Below are positions 20,001-29,019 of a stretch of DNA of 64,000 nucleotides, in pieces. Position 1 is the stretch's first letter, and every line of letters begins with the position of its first letter. The notes below the pieces were generated by a model that worked only from the letters and a program-made list of their open reading frames with translations, was not told the origin of the DNA and did no database searches. Source of the stretch: JAGQOZ01 sp041399205 (GTDB lineage Bacteria > Planctomycetota > Planctomycetia > Pirellulales > Pirellulaceae); NCBI GenBank assembly GCA_041399205.1, contig JAWKTK010000004.1:372001-436000 (forward strand), read 5' to 3'. Position numbers and translations under genes: made by a program.

Positions 20001-20227
20001 TTGTGACGCTGGAAGATGAAACGGCAGTCGCCAATTTGGTGATTCGTCAAGAAGTCTGGGACCGCTATTATAACGTGGCCCGTCGTAGCCCCGCATGGGT
20101 TGCTCATGGTACATTGGAGTCTCGTTATTCGGTCATTCACATTGTAGTGCATCGACTGGAAGACCTTGCAGAAAGATTGAATGCCGCTCAGCGACCTATT
20201 GCGTTTAAATCACGCGACTTTCGCTGA
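17070..20227 (+). pseudogene. dnaE2: Error-prone DNA polymerase III alpha subunit DnaE2 (ImuC), frameshifted in its N-terminal third
   Basis: Translesion replicative-type polymerase used in SOS mutagenesis. The N-terminal PHP domain begins MRYAELHCKSNFSFLEGASH. The frame is intact to ~17640, then broken at six or more points between ~17640 and ~18190. Recognisable pieces there include MLHDVLTAIRHG, HLKSLDTI, EYPEELAP, RYPQGVPE, TVWDLVRFAR, CQGRGSAANSAVCYCLGV and VDPHRADLLFERF. From ~18190 to the stop one frame carries the palm/fingers (WPDIDVDFKHERREEV, YDLVIEVAIVRPGPIQGQMVHPYL), tandem HhH region and the C-terminal OB domain. The inferred length of ~1,050 aa equals that of intact DnaE2. The catalytic DIDVDF acidic residues are present. 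The usual partners ImuA and ImuB are not adjacent. The breaks look like a local quality problem. Confidence 0.88.
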
Positions 20228-20273
20228 TCGTCCAATCGATGCAACTCAATTCCGATTTCAGGAGAACAAAATA

Positions 20274-21416
20274 ATGTCAAATCTTTGGCTGGCACTGGCC
20301 GTTATCACGGTCGGTGGTCTTGCGTTGCCTGGGCAGTCACCCCTGACTGCTAATGAAACCAATCTGCAGCAACCGTTGGCGGCTATTCGAAACGTACAGG
20401 TTCAAGGAGAAGGGCACGCGTCCGCGATGGAAGCGTGGAAAACACTTTCGACACGAAGTGTGCAAGACGTTCCAGCGATGCTCAAAGGCATGTCGCCTGA
20501 CAATGATTTGGCCAATAATTGGTTGCGAATGGCCATCGACACCGTGATTGACCACGGCATCAGTGATGGACAATCGGTACCGCTGGACGCGATGGAACAG
20601 GTGTTGGCCGACACAAACAATCCGGCTCGAGGACGCGAATTGGCGTATGAATGGCTGACCAAATTAGACAAGACGGCGGACCGACGCTGGTTGCCCAAGA
20701 TGCTGAATGACCCCAGTTTGGACTTGCGTTGGAAATCGGTCGATGCCGTGCTGGCAAATGCCAAGCAGTTGCAGGAAAATGGCCAAGCCGCTGAATCGCT
20801 TCAGCAATACAAGACAGCCTTACTGGCCGCCAGAAATGTAGATCAGATCAAAACAGCCGCTCAAGCATTACGTGATGGTGGTGACGAGGTTGATCTGACT
20901 CGGCTGTTTGGTTTTCTCACATCGTGGCATCTGATCGGGCCTTTCGACAATCGAGACAAACAGGGATTTGATCGAGATTATCCGCCGGAAGGTTCGGTCG
21001 ATTTGTCGGCAACTTATATGGGCAAGGAAGACTCGCAGGTGGCCTGGAAAACGCATCAAACGTCAGATGAATATGGACTAGTCGATTTGAACGAAGCGGT
21101 TGGTAAGAACATGGGTGCCGCCGCGTATGCCGTGACGACGTTTGTTTCGAATGAGTCGCAGCAAGTCGACATTCGTTGGGGATCTACCAATGCGAATAAA
21201 GTTTGGTTGAACGGAGAACTGTTAGGTTCTAATCATGTCTACCATTCTGGTGATGGTATTGATCAGTATGTGGCCCAAGGCCAATTGAAAGCTGGTGAAA
21301 ACATCATCTTACTGAAGGTTTGTCAAAACGAACAAACCGATAGCTGTATGCAAGATTGGAATTTTCAGATCCGAATTTGCGACGAATTGGGAACCGCCAT
21401 TCATTCCGCCAAGTAA
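20274..21416 (+). CDS. Secreted protein of unknown function with HEAT-like and beta-sandwich regions
   Basis: 380 aa; not assigned to a named family. The ATG with an AGGAG ribosome site at 20260-20264 is preferred over an in-frame start inside dnaE2. A signal peptide covers about residues 1-24 (ending near PGQSPLTANE). Residues ~30-190 are helical, with short repeating units that resemble HEAT repeats (RWLPKMLNDPSLDLRWKSVD). From ~205 there is a beta-rich region with SWHLIGPFDN and KVWLNGELLGS...HSGD, a pattern seen in the sugar-binding-like modules of planctomycete secreted proteins. It is followed after 29 bases by a PQQ-type propeller protein and then aroA. A scaffold or binding role in the periplasm is a guess. 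Confidence 0.75.
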   Translation: MSNLWLALAVITVGGLALPGQSPLTANETNLQQPLAAIRNVQVQGEGHASAMEAWKTLSTRSVQDVPAMLKGMSPDNDLANNWLRMAIDTVIDHGISDGQSVPLDAMEQVLADTNNPARGRELAYEWLTKLDKTADRRWLPKMLNDPSLDLRWKSVDAVLANAKQLQENGQAAESLQQYKTALLAARNVDQIKTAAQALRDGGDEVDLTRLFGFLTSWHLIGPFDNRDKQGFDRDYPPEGSVDLSATYMGKEDSQVAWKTHQTSDEYGLVDLNEAVGKNMGAAAYAVTTFVSNESQQVDIRWGSTNANKVWLNGELLGSNHVYHSGDGIDQYVAQGQLKAGENIILLKVCQNEQTDSCMQDWNFQIRICDELGTAIHSAK

Positions 21417-21445
21417 CGCGACGGACGAACATAAGGAACAAAACA

Positions 21446-22654
21446 ATGCGCACTGCCAAACGATACATTCGATTTACCTGGCTGTTGTTCGTGCCGCTAC
21501 TGATGGGCGCGGACTGGAGTCAATTCCGTGGGCCTGGTGGCAACGGTGTTTCTTCGACGACTAAGGTGCCTACCAACTGGAGCGATCACTTTGCGTGGAC
21601 GGCGGATCTGCCAGGTCGAGGCCCTTCGAGTCCCATCACGGTGGGTGATCAAGTCATTGTGACCGCCTCCAGCGGACCGAATCAGGATCAGCTGCACGTA
21701 CTAAGTTTTGACGCCAAATCTGGTGGACTGAACTGGCATCGCAAAGGTTGGGCGACCGGTCGAACGTTGTGTCATCCGTCCAGTGCCAATGCCGCGCCGA
21801 CTCCGGCCAGTGACGGCCAGCAGATCTATGCGTTTTATTCGTCCAACGATTTGATCTGCTTGGACTTGCAAGGCAATCTCAAATGGTTTCGCGGGCTAGG
21901 TGCAGACTATCCCAAAGCGGGAAACGACGTCGGTATGTCTTCGTCACCGGTTGTTGCTGCAGAAACCGTGGTGCTGCAAATCGAAGGTCAGAACGATAGT
22001 TTTGTCGTTGGTATTGATACTAGTAATGGTGAAACTCGCTGGCGACTAGATCGCCCCAAAGAATCGAATTGGTCGTCACCGGTGACCATGAAGTCGCCGG
22101 ACGGAGTGGACTTGGTGTTGCTGAAAGGGAGTGACGGCCTGACCGCTCGGAATATTGTGACAGGCGACGAAGTCTGGTCGTACAAAGTGGCTGCTGGTGG
22201 TATTCCTTCCGTTTTGGTGCAGGGCAATTTGGTGTTCTTACCGAGTGACGAATTGATTGTGTTAGACGCATCGCAAATAGTGGACGGGCAGCCAGAAGTG
22301 AAGTGGGCCAGTAATCGAGTGCGGCCGGGGCCGGCCAGTCCGCTGATTGCTGGCGGAAATGTCGTCGCTTTGGCTCGGAACATTCTGACGTGTGCCGACG
22401 CGGAATCGGGCGAATTGAAATGGCGACATCGCTTGGAAGGTGATTTTTGGGCATCGCCCGTGTTGGCAGGCAATCGCATTGTTTGCGTTAATTTGGCCGG
22501 ACAGGCTCATGTGGTAGAGTTTTCCGATGACGCGGCCGAAACAATCGCCACGTATGAATTCGGAGAAACACTGCAAGGAACGCCCGCTTTGGCGGACGAT
22601 GGAGTCTATGTGCGAAGTGACGCCAAGTTGTGGAAAGTAGGGGAGTCCCAGTAG
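21446..22654 (+). CDS. Secreted PQQ-type beta-propeller protein
   Basis: 402 aa. The ATG behind an AAGGA site gives a signal peptide (MRTAKRYIRFTWLLFVPLL, cut near MGADWSQFRG). The mature start WSQFRGPGGNGVS is the hallmark of the large planctomycete PQQ-like propeller family. Blades contain the usual Trp-docking phrases (GGLNWHRKGW, GNLKWFRGLG, GETRWRLD, GDEVWSYKV, GELKWRHRLEG). These proteins lack evident PQQ-dehydrogenase catalytic residues and are best regarded as periplasmic propellers of unknown ligand. The gene ends five bases before aroA. Confidence 0.85.
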   Translation: MRTAKRYIRFTWLLFVPLLMGADWSQFRGPGGNGVSSTTKVPTNWSDHFAWTADLPGRGPSSPITVGDQVIVTASSGPNQDQLHVLSFDAKSGGLNWHRKGWATGRTLCHPSSANAAPTPASDGQQIYAFYSSNDLICLDLQGNLKWFRGLGADYPKAGNDVGMSSSPVVAAETVVLQIEGQNDSFVVGIDTSNGETRWRLDRPKESNWSSPVTMKSPDGVDLVLLKGSDGLTARNIVTGDEVWSYKVAAGGIPSVLVQGNLVFLPSDELIVLDASQIVDGQPEVKWASNRVRPGPASPLIAGGNVVALARNILTCADAESGELKWRHRLEGDFWASPVLAGNRIVCVNLAGQAHVVEFSDDAAETIATYEFGETLQGTPALADDGVYVRSDAKLWKVGESQ

Positions 22655-22659
22655 TTTCG

Positions 22660-23934
22660 ATGGATCAGATTGAAATTCAATGTGCCAAATCAGTGGGTGG
22701 ACAGATTCGTCCGCCTGGTTCCAAGAGTATCACCAATCGAGCTTTAGTCTGCGCGGCTTTGGCTAACGGCATTTCGACGCTAACCGGCGCACTCGATAGC
22801 GATGATACTCGAGTGATGATTGACGGCTTGAACCAGTTAGGAATTCCGGTTCGAACCAATGAAGCCAGAACGACGCTCACCGTGGAAGGGCAGGGCGGCG
22901 CGATTCCGGCCGAATCAGCCGACATTTTCATTGGAAACAGTGGCACCACCGTGCGATTTTTGGCCAGCTTGGTCAGTTTAGGCAACGGCAACTATCGGCT
23001 GGATGGCGTTGAACGAATGCGGCAACGTCCGATTGCGGATCTAGTGGATGCATTGCGATCTTTGGGCGTCGATATTCAATCGGAACGAGGAACGGGATGT
23101 CCACCTGTTGTGGTGCACGCCAATGGAATTTCTGGTGGTGATGTATTGATAGGCGGTGGTATTTCTAGCCAATATCTCAGTTCGCTGATGATGGCGTCGC
23201 CGCTGGCACAAAATCCTGTTCGCATTGCCATCAAAGATGAATTGGTATCGAAGCCTTACGTCACCATGACCGCTCGGATCATGGAAGCCTTTGGTGCTGT
23301 TTGTGAAAATCATGAATTTCATGAATTCTTCATACCGCCGGCAGCTTATCAGGCTCGCAATTATGAAATTGAACCAGACGCTTCGGCCGCCAGCTACTTT
23401 TGGGCGGCTGCCGCAATTTCGGGTGGTACGGTCAAGGTTCTGGGGCTCACCAAAGACGCATTACAGGGTGATGTGGCGTTTGTAGACTGTCTTGCTCAGA
23501 TGGGCTGCCTGATCACTGAAGAACCGGATGGGATGGCGGTGACCGGGCCTTCACAGCTAAACGGAATTGACGTGGATATGAATGCCATCAGCGATACGGT
23601 GCAGACGCTCAGCTGTGTGGCGTTGTTCGCGAACGGGCCGACTCGAATTCGAGGTGTAGCACACAATCGCCATAAGGAAACGGATCGAATTGGAGATCTG
23701 GCGACCGAATTGCGTAAATTCGGCGTTCGCGTAGATGAATTTGAAGATGGCCTGTGTGTTCATCCTGGCGAATTGCACGGTGCCGAAATCGACACCTATG
23801 ATGATCATCGCATGGCGATGAGTCTAACACTTCCTGGGTTGCGCATTCCTAACGTTTTAATCCGAGATCCTGGGTGCACCTCCAAAACGTATCCTCGTTA
23901 CTTTGAGGACTTGGCGCAGATCTGTCGATTTTGA
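22660..23934 (+). CDS. aroA: 3-phosphoshikimate 1-carboxyvinyltransferase (EPSP synthase)
   Basis: 424 aa, full family length. It transfers the enolpyruvyl group of PEP to shikimate 3-phosphate in the chorismate pathway. The phosphate/substrate motifs are clear: PPGSKSITNRALV near the N-terminus, GNSGTTVRFL around residue 90, ISSQYLSSLMMA, RHKETDRI-type (HNRHKETDRIGDLATEL) and the C-terminal DDHRMAMS. The ATG at 22660 gives MDQIEIQCAKSV and lies five bases after the previous stop, behind GGGGAG; a longer in-frame start would overlap the propeller gene. All active-site motifs are intact. Confidence 0.96.
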   Translation: MDQIEIQCAKSVGGQIRPPGSKSITNRALVCAALANGISTLTGALDSDDTRVMIDGLNQLGIPVRTNEARTTLTVEGQGGAIPAESADIFIGNSGTTVRFLASLVSLGNGNYRLDGVERMRQRPIADLVDALRSLGVDIQSERGTGCPPVVVHANGISGGDVLIGGGISSQYLSSLMMASPLAQNPVRIAIKDELVSKPYVTMTARIMEAFGAVCENHEFHEFFIPPAAYQARNYEIEPDASAASYFWAAAAISGGTVKVLGLTKDALQGDVAFVDCLAQMGCLITEEPDGMAVTGPSQLNGIDVDMNAISDTVQTLSCVALFANGPTRIRGVAHNRHKETDRIGDLATELRKFGVRVDEFEDGLCVHPGELHGAEIDTYDDHRMAMSLTLPGLRIPNVLIRDPGCTSKTYPRYFEDLAQICRF

Positions 23935-23976
23935 ACCGGCGCATCATTTTTTGTTCCAGTATCGTACTCAGGACGC

Positions 23977-24004
23977 TTGGAGCGTGTGATCTACAAATTA
24001 TACT
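23977..24004 (+). promoter_or_regulatory. Possible promoter of the SGNH hydrolase gene
   Basis: TTGGAG (23977-23982) and TATACT (23999-24004) with a 16-base spacer, about 110 bases ahead of the start codon. The match is moderate and the -35 box weak. Confidence 0.35.
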
Positions 24005-24112
24005 AGGTGACCTTGGGAATGGAATCTTACCCAGTGACCGTTGGCGAATCGGAATGTCTGGTTGTGAGGAAAGAAGGAGGCGTTGGAATATTGATATGGT
24101 TTGATTGGCATC

Positions 24113-25918
24113 ATGAAATCTTCAAAGAGCAGGAATTGCGTTGTCGAATGTTTGGAAGACCGATGTGTTTTGGCTGTTGCTCAACTGGGGACGGTGTTGC
24201 CGCTGGGCGATTCCATTACCGCCACCAAGTCAGCGGATTGGTACACGTACCGGTATGAACTATGGAAAGATTTCATTGATTCGGATGTCGATTTCGAATA
24301 TGTCGGTTCGGTTCGGGACTCCAATCAAGGTTTTCCAAGCTATCAAGGGCAAAGTTTTTATCCCCAATTTGTTTCGCATGAAGGGCATCATGGTTGGACA
24401 ACGGCCCAGATTCGTAGTGCGTTGCCTGGCTGGTTGACAAACTATGATTCGGATGTTGTGCTGCTCCATCTGGGGACCAATGACGCCTTACGAAACGTGT
24501 CGCTGTCGACCACCATGCAAAATTTAGAGCAAATCATTGATTTGCTTCAAAACGATCAGCCAAACACTACAATCTTTATTGCCCAGGTCCTGCCCACCAA
24601 TCGAGGTGCGGACGTCAACCAGCGAATTCAGGATCTTAACCGTGCCATTGCCGTTCAGGCACCAAGTTGGTCTACGGCCACGTCCGCCGTGATGGTAGTG
24701 GATCAGCATACTGGTTTTGATCCTGTGGCTCAGACTTATGATCGTTTGCATCCGAATCGGTCCGGACAGGAACATCTGGCCAGCCGATGGCATGATGCTG
24801 TCTATCAATGGCTAGAAGAAACGGGACGCATTGGGCAACCGCCTGTGGAACCGCCGCCGCCGCCGGTTGAGCCACCGCTAAGCGAGCGAGACGAAGTATT
24901 GATTCGCAATAATCAAACCGTGACAGCCGTGCAATGGGATGGATTCGACGCAACGGACCGTGGCTTGGGAGCATTCGAATTGTCCGGTCCGTGGTCCCCG
25001 TTCGTATATGGAGATGTCGATGGAGATGGAAAGCAAGACGTGGTGGCTCGAAATGCAGACGGCGAATGGTTTGTGGGCAATGCCAGCCAGTCACAGTTCG
25101 TGCGTTGGGGCCGATGGTCAACGGCCGTCGATTGGGAGTATCTGCAGCTGGCAGATTTGAACGGAGATGGAAAGGATGACTTGCTGGGTCGAGTTGTTCA
25201 GTCTGGTCAATGGTGGGCCGGTCTGGCCGGAAACGACGGTTTGCAAAACATGCTATGGGGCCGGTGGTCAACGGCGGTTGACTGGGTGGACGTGTTAGTA
25301 GGCGACGTTAACGGCGATGGCTTGGATGATGTAACTGGCCGCGTGCAGCAGAGCGGTGACTGGTGGACTGGCGTGTCTTCGCTGGATGGTTTTACAAACG
25401 AAAAGCGAGGGCGTTGGTCAAATCGAGTCAACTGGCAGGATGTTCGTCTGGCGGATGTGGACGGAAACGGTGCCTTCGATCTGGTGGGGCGAACCGACCA
25501 ATGGCACGAATGGTGGGTCGGGCTTTCTGATTCGCTCCAATTCACGAATCAGAGATGGGGACGCTGGGACGATGCCGACTGGGGGACGCCGGTTGTCATC
25601 GACTTTGATCAGGATGGCAACCAAGATCTGGTAGCGGTCAAGCGAGACGTTAAGGAAGCGTATGTCTTGTTGGCCGATCCAATTGAAGCCGCGTTTCAAA
25701 CTTTAGAATTGGGGCGGTGGGCCACCGATAGCTCCTTGAGCTTCATTGCGGTTGGCGATGTCAACGGCGACCAGAAAAATGACATCGTCACTGCGGACTC
25801 GCTGAATGGCACCATCGATGTCTTGCTTGCCGACGGCACTGCCTGGCAAGCGGTTTCGTGGCCGGTTTCTTTTTCGCTAGTGGGAACCATCCAGCTTGAT
25901 GTCGGTGATGTACTGTAG
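24113..25918 (+). CDS. Secreted SGNH/GDSL hydrolase with C-terminal FG-GAP (VCBS-like) repeats
   Basis: 601 aa. The N-terminus contains VECLEDRCVLA, the LEDR-type signal of planctomycete surface proteins. The SGNH hydrolase domain (~22-240) has block I GDSIT, block III HLGTND and block V DRLHPN, giving the Ser, Asn and Asp-His residues. A proline-rich linker (PPVEPPPPPVEPP) joins it to about six repeats of the form GDVDGDGKQDVV...WFVG/WWAG/WWTG, each with a DxDxDG-type calcium loop, as in integrin-like FG-GAP blades. The protein is probably a cell-surface or secreted esterase acting on an acylated glycan; the substrate is unknown. A GAAGGAGG sequence lies 33 bases upstream, too far to be the ribosome site of this ATG, and no nearer one is clear. 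Confidence 0.88.
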   Translation: MKSSKSRNCVVECLEDRCVLAVAQLGTVLPLGDSITATKSADWYTYRYELWKDFIDSDVDFEYVGSVRDSNQGFPSYQGQSFYPQFVSHEGHHGWTTAQIRSALPGWLTNYDSDVVLLHLGTNDALRNVSLSTTMQNLEQIIDLLQNDQPNTTIFIAQVLPTNRGADVNQRIQDLNRAIAVQAPSWSTATSAVMVVDQHTGFDPVAQTYDRLHPNRSGQEHLASRWHDAVYQWLEETGRIGQPPVEPPPPPVEPPLSERDEVLIRNNQTVTAVQWDGFDATDRGLGAFELSGPWSPFVYGDVDGDGKQDVVARNADGEWFVGNASQSQFVRWGRWSTAVDWEYLQLADLNGDGKDDLLGRVVQSGQWWAGLAGNDGLQNMLWGRWSTAVDWVDVLVGDVNGDGLDDVTGRVQQSGDWWTGVSSLDGFTNEKRGRWSNRVNWQDVRLADVDGNGAFDLVGRTDQWHEWWVGLSDSLQFTNQRWGRWDDADWGTPVVIDFDQDGNQDLVAVKRDVKEAYVLLADPIEAAFQTLELGRWATDSSLSFIAVGDVNGDQKNDIVTADSLNGTIDVLLADGTAWQAVSWPVSFSLVGTIQLDVGDVL

Positions 25919-25966
25919 TCGAGCGGACTATTCGGTAGCCGCGGCATAACATTTAATTCGTTCACG

Positions 25967-26982
25967 TTACGGTTCGACACGCATTCGTACTTGGGCCAAA
26001 TAGATGCACGTCTTTTCTTCATGCGATGAATAGTAGCTGATCCACAGCAGGCCGTTGTGCCAGATCATGCCGGCATAGCTGGTGTCACCGCCGGACGGTA
26101 AATCTAGCAACGGTGTCAACCGAGCCGTTTTTGGATCCAAGATCAAGACGCTGGTGCGAACCGGCTTATCATACAATCGGCCCACGGCAATCCACTGGCC
26201 GCTGGGCAACTGCAGAAAATTGGGGCCGCCCAAACGCGTGTTAGTATCTTGCCAATTCCAATCGGAATACGGAGCCTGGGCCGTGCCGAGATAAGCGGTA
26301 TTGCCTTCCGCTCCGTCACGACGATGCAGACAATAGGCGGTCCCATCCTGAGCAAAACGGATGCGCGCTTCCGTCGGCCATCCACCGGCTGACAGAAGTT
26401 CGGCAGCCACTGTTTCGTAATCAACGCCATTAGACGTTTTCAGCAGCGAACTGTACGGTTTGCCATCGGGAGTCGCGTAACTAACGCCGTATGCTTGATT
26501 GCCAAACCAGGTCACTCGCCACAACCAACGTCCTGGAGGAATCACAATTTGGGGACGACTGAATCGACGCCATCATCGGAAAAACTGACAAACGTGCTGG
26601 TGCGCCGCTGATTATCTTGATTCTGTTGTACGCCACCCAGCACCATCAAACGATTGTCGGGTGTGACGCTCACAGCGGCGTCGCGCAGGTCCAGTTCGGG
26701 CAAAGAAAGTGTCGTCGATTCGGTCCATGTCTTACCATCCTTGGATGAGATCACGCACAAGACTCCGTTATCGCCGGCGTGATGCTCTCCTTCGCGAAAG
26801 GCACAATACATGGTGTCTTTCCATAATGCCAAGTCGGTAAACGCATTGTGCGGCTTGCGGTCCCAGATACGCTTGGAGTCCACCAGTTCCGCCGTGATCT
26901 TGGCTTGGGCCCACGCCGATTGGGAAAAAACGCTGCCAAGTCCAATGCACAGAATCAGTCGGCAGATGATGGTCGGTCGCAT
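25967..26982 (-). pseudogene. Sialidase-like (BNR repeat) secreted protein, one frameshift
   Basis: About 337 aa with a signal peptide (MRPTIICRLILCIGLGSVF, cut near QSAWAQ) and a six-bladed-propeller-type sialidase-like domain. YCAFREGEHHAG resembles the FRIP-like arginine region, and SSKDGKTW is an Asp-box. The upstream part reads to ~26560 and the remainder (from VIPPGRWLWRVTWFGNQ to the stop) is in another frame. One missing base near 26558 (probably a T) would join SFSDDGVD to SRPQIVIPPG. Planctomycetes carry many such proteins and not all are true sialidases, so substrate is uncertain. It is divergently transcribed from the aldolase operon, sharing a ~200-base promoter region. Confidence 0.75.
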
Positions 26983-27182
26983 GGTATTGCCTCGCTGGGA
27001 TTCGGAAGTTGGAAAACCGCGAATATCGTGACACAATCTGTTTCCCGTCGCAACACAGTGGGCAAAAACGATTATATTCAAGCCATCCGGCTTGGCGAAT
27101 GAATCGTGGATGATACTTCAGCCACATGGCCGATCTTGTAGTTTCGGTTCGAACCTGTTTTATCCTGTTGCTGAAGGCGGTT

Positions 27183-27972
27183 ATGCGTCCCAGTCGAATT
27201 CGTCACAATTTGAAAACAATTTGCCATCGCTGGTAACAACGCTGCATTTTCTGGATGAAGGGCTGTTTGAAATGACCAGCCTGATGGGCTTTGACGGCAT
27301 TTGGTTAGATTTGGAACATCATAGCGGTAGCGATGAAACGGCGGCACGCATGATGCGAGCTGTTCGGTGCGGTACGTCAGACGTGGTCGTGCGACCGGCT
27401 AAAGGAGAATTCCTGCGGATAGGTCGGCTGTTGGAAGCTGGGCTGACGCCATTATGTATCCGCAGTGTGATAACGCGACGGAAGCCGAACAGTTGGTGCG
27501 GTGGGTCAAGTTTCCGCCGATGGGCCGCCGAGGATTTGACGGAGCGAATGCAGATGTCCTTATCTATCACAACCGATTTCGGAATACGTTGCCGAAGCCA
27601 ATCAACGAAATGTCGTGATCGTACAGATTGAAACGGCCGCGGGGCTAGACGCTGTCGAGTCGATTGCCAAAGTACCCGGTGTCGACATTCTGATGATGGG
27701 ACCGGCCGACTTGAGTTTGCAGTTGGGCGTGCCGGGGCTATTTGAACATGCATTGTTACGTGACGCCGCGCCGAATTGCGTTGGCTGCCAAGGAAAACCA
27801 CATCGCTTGGGGCCGTCCCGCCGGTAGTGTAAATCAAGTTCAGCAGCTCATGGACGAAGGCGCAACGTGGATTTGCTTTGGGGCTGACATTGTATTCGTT
27901 AAATCGGCGTTGGAAAAAATGCAAGCCGACTTAAAACCGTTCGGATTCGAATTCAAAAGTCAGCTTGGATAA
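27183..27972 (+). pseudogene. HpcH/HpaI-family aldolase, several frameshifts
   Basis: A metal-dependent class II aldolase of ~262 aa that cleaves 2-keto-3-deoxy acids to pyruvate and an aldehyde. The start MRPSRIRHNLK is in one frame. After a likely lost A near 27222 the main frame carries LVTTLHFLDEGLFEMTSLMGF, DGIWLDLEHHS and VVVRPAKGEFLRIGRLLEAG. Further breaks near 27450, 27560 and 27770 lead to the frames holding IVQIETAAGLDAVESIAKVP, VDILMMGPADLSLQLGVPG, LAAKENHIAWGRPAG and ATWICFGADIVFVKSALEKM. The metal-binding glutamate (QIE) and the D in GPAD are present. An AAGG sequence precedes the ATG. It heads a three-gene cluster with the two genes below. Confidence 0.82.
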
Positions 27973-27983
27973 TAAGGCGTCTT

Positions 27984-29006
27984 ATGTTGCGTACGCTGAT
28001 TGTGGGCGTTGGTTCGATTGGCGAACGGCATCTTCGCTGTTTCGCACAGACCCAGCGTACAGAACTGGCTATCTGCGAATCCAACACTTCGTTGCTCCAT
28101 CGCGTCCAAGATGAATATGCAGTTACTTCGGCATATGCAAATCTGGATGCTGCGTGGAACGATCGATTCGATCTGGTCGTCATCGCCACACCGGCTCACC
28201 TGCATTTGCCAATGGCCACAGCCGCTGTTCGGCAAGGTTCGCACGTGCTGATCGAAAAGCCATTGTGCGTTTCTGCCAGCGATTTGGAGTTGCTGCAAGC
28301 AGAAGCGAAACATAGCGAACGCCACGTCATGGTAGCGTATGTCTTGCGTCATCATCCGCTTCTGGAATGGATGAAACGACGCATGCAGAAGGACGAATTT
28401 GGGCGACCGCTGCATTTGCAAGTCACCAGCGGCCAGCATTTTCCCACCTATCGACCGGCCTACCAGTCCATCTATTACTCGCAGCATGCCACCGGAGGCG
28501 GAGCCATTCAAGACGGGCTGACTCATTTGCTGGATTTGGCGCAATGGTTGATCGGGCCGGTGGACCAATTGGTGGCAGATGCCAGCCATCAACAGCTGGA
28601 AGGAGTCTCCGTGGAAGACACGGTGAATGTGATCAGTCGGCACGGCAGTGCGTTGGCCAGCTTTGCGTTTAATCAGTATCAGGCACCCAACGAAACGTCG
28701 CTGACTTGCGTGTGCGAACGGGGCACGTGGCGTTGGGATCATCACTTGAATTCGTTAGCCTGGAAATTCGATCCGGCCGAACCGTGGCAGCGTCGAACGG
28801 AAGAAGACTTACTACGAGATACCTTGTTCGTTCGACAAGCGAATGCCGCGTTGGATGTGGTCGCGGGCCAAGCGATACCTCGGTGTTCGCTGGATGAAGC
28901 CTATCAAGACTGGCGAGCGGCCATGGCTATTTTTGAATCAATGCAGCGTCGCTCGTGGGTCCGTGTGGCCGAGATAGAACCGTCGTACAAACCGCGTTGG
29001 GATTAA
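27984..29006 (+). CDS. Gfo/Idh/MocA-family NAD(P)-dependent oxidoreductase
   Basis: 340 aa cytoplasmic dehydrogenase. The N-terminal Rossmann fold has VGVGSIGERHL and the conserved EKP motif (VLIEKPLCVS, about residue 92). The C-terminal substrate domain includes GGGAIQDGLTHLLDLAQWL, where the H of DGLTH is the likely active-site base. It lies 11 bases after the aldolase and 13 before the D-threonine-aldolase-like gene, so the three probably work in one catabolic route for a sugar acid or hydroxy-amino acid. The family is broad and the substrate cannot be read from the sequence. Confidence 0.88.
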   Translation: MLRTLIVGVGSIGERHLRCFAQTQRTELAICESNTSLLHRVQDEYAVTSAYANLDAAWNDRFDLVVIATPAHLHLPMATAAVRQGSHVLIEKPLCVSASDLELLQAEAKHSERHVMVAYVLRHHPLLEWMKRRMQKDEFGRPLHLQVTSGQHFPTYRPAYQSIYYSQHATGGGAIQDGLTHLLDLAQWLIGPVDQLVADASHQQLEGVSVEDTVNVISRHGSALASFAFNQYQAPNETSLTCVCERGTWRWDHHLNSLAWKFDPAEPWQRRTEEDLLRDTLFVRQANAALDVVAGQAIPRCSLDEAYQDWRAAMAIFESMQRRSWVRVAEIEPSYKPRWD

Positions 29007-29019
29007 CGAAAGGAAACCG

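Noticed and set aside
20181..20273. Upstream start inside dnaE2 for the secreted protein
   Set aside because: It would add residues ahead of a clear signal peptide; the ATG at 20274 has a good ribosome site.
27050..27078. Promoter for the aldolase operon based on TATATT at 27073
   Set aside because: No acceptable -35 element at 16-18 bases upstream.
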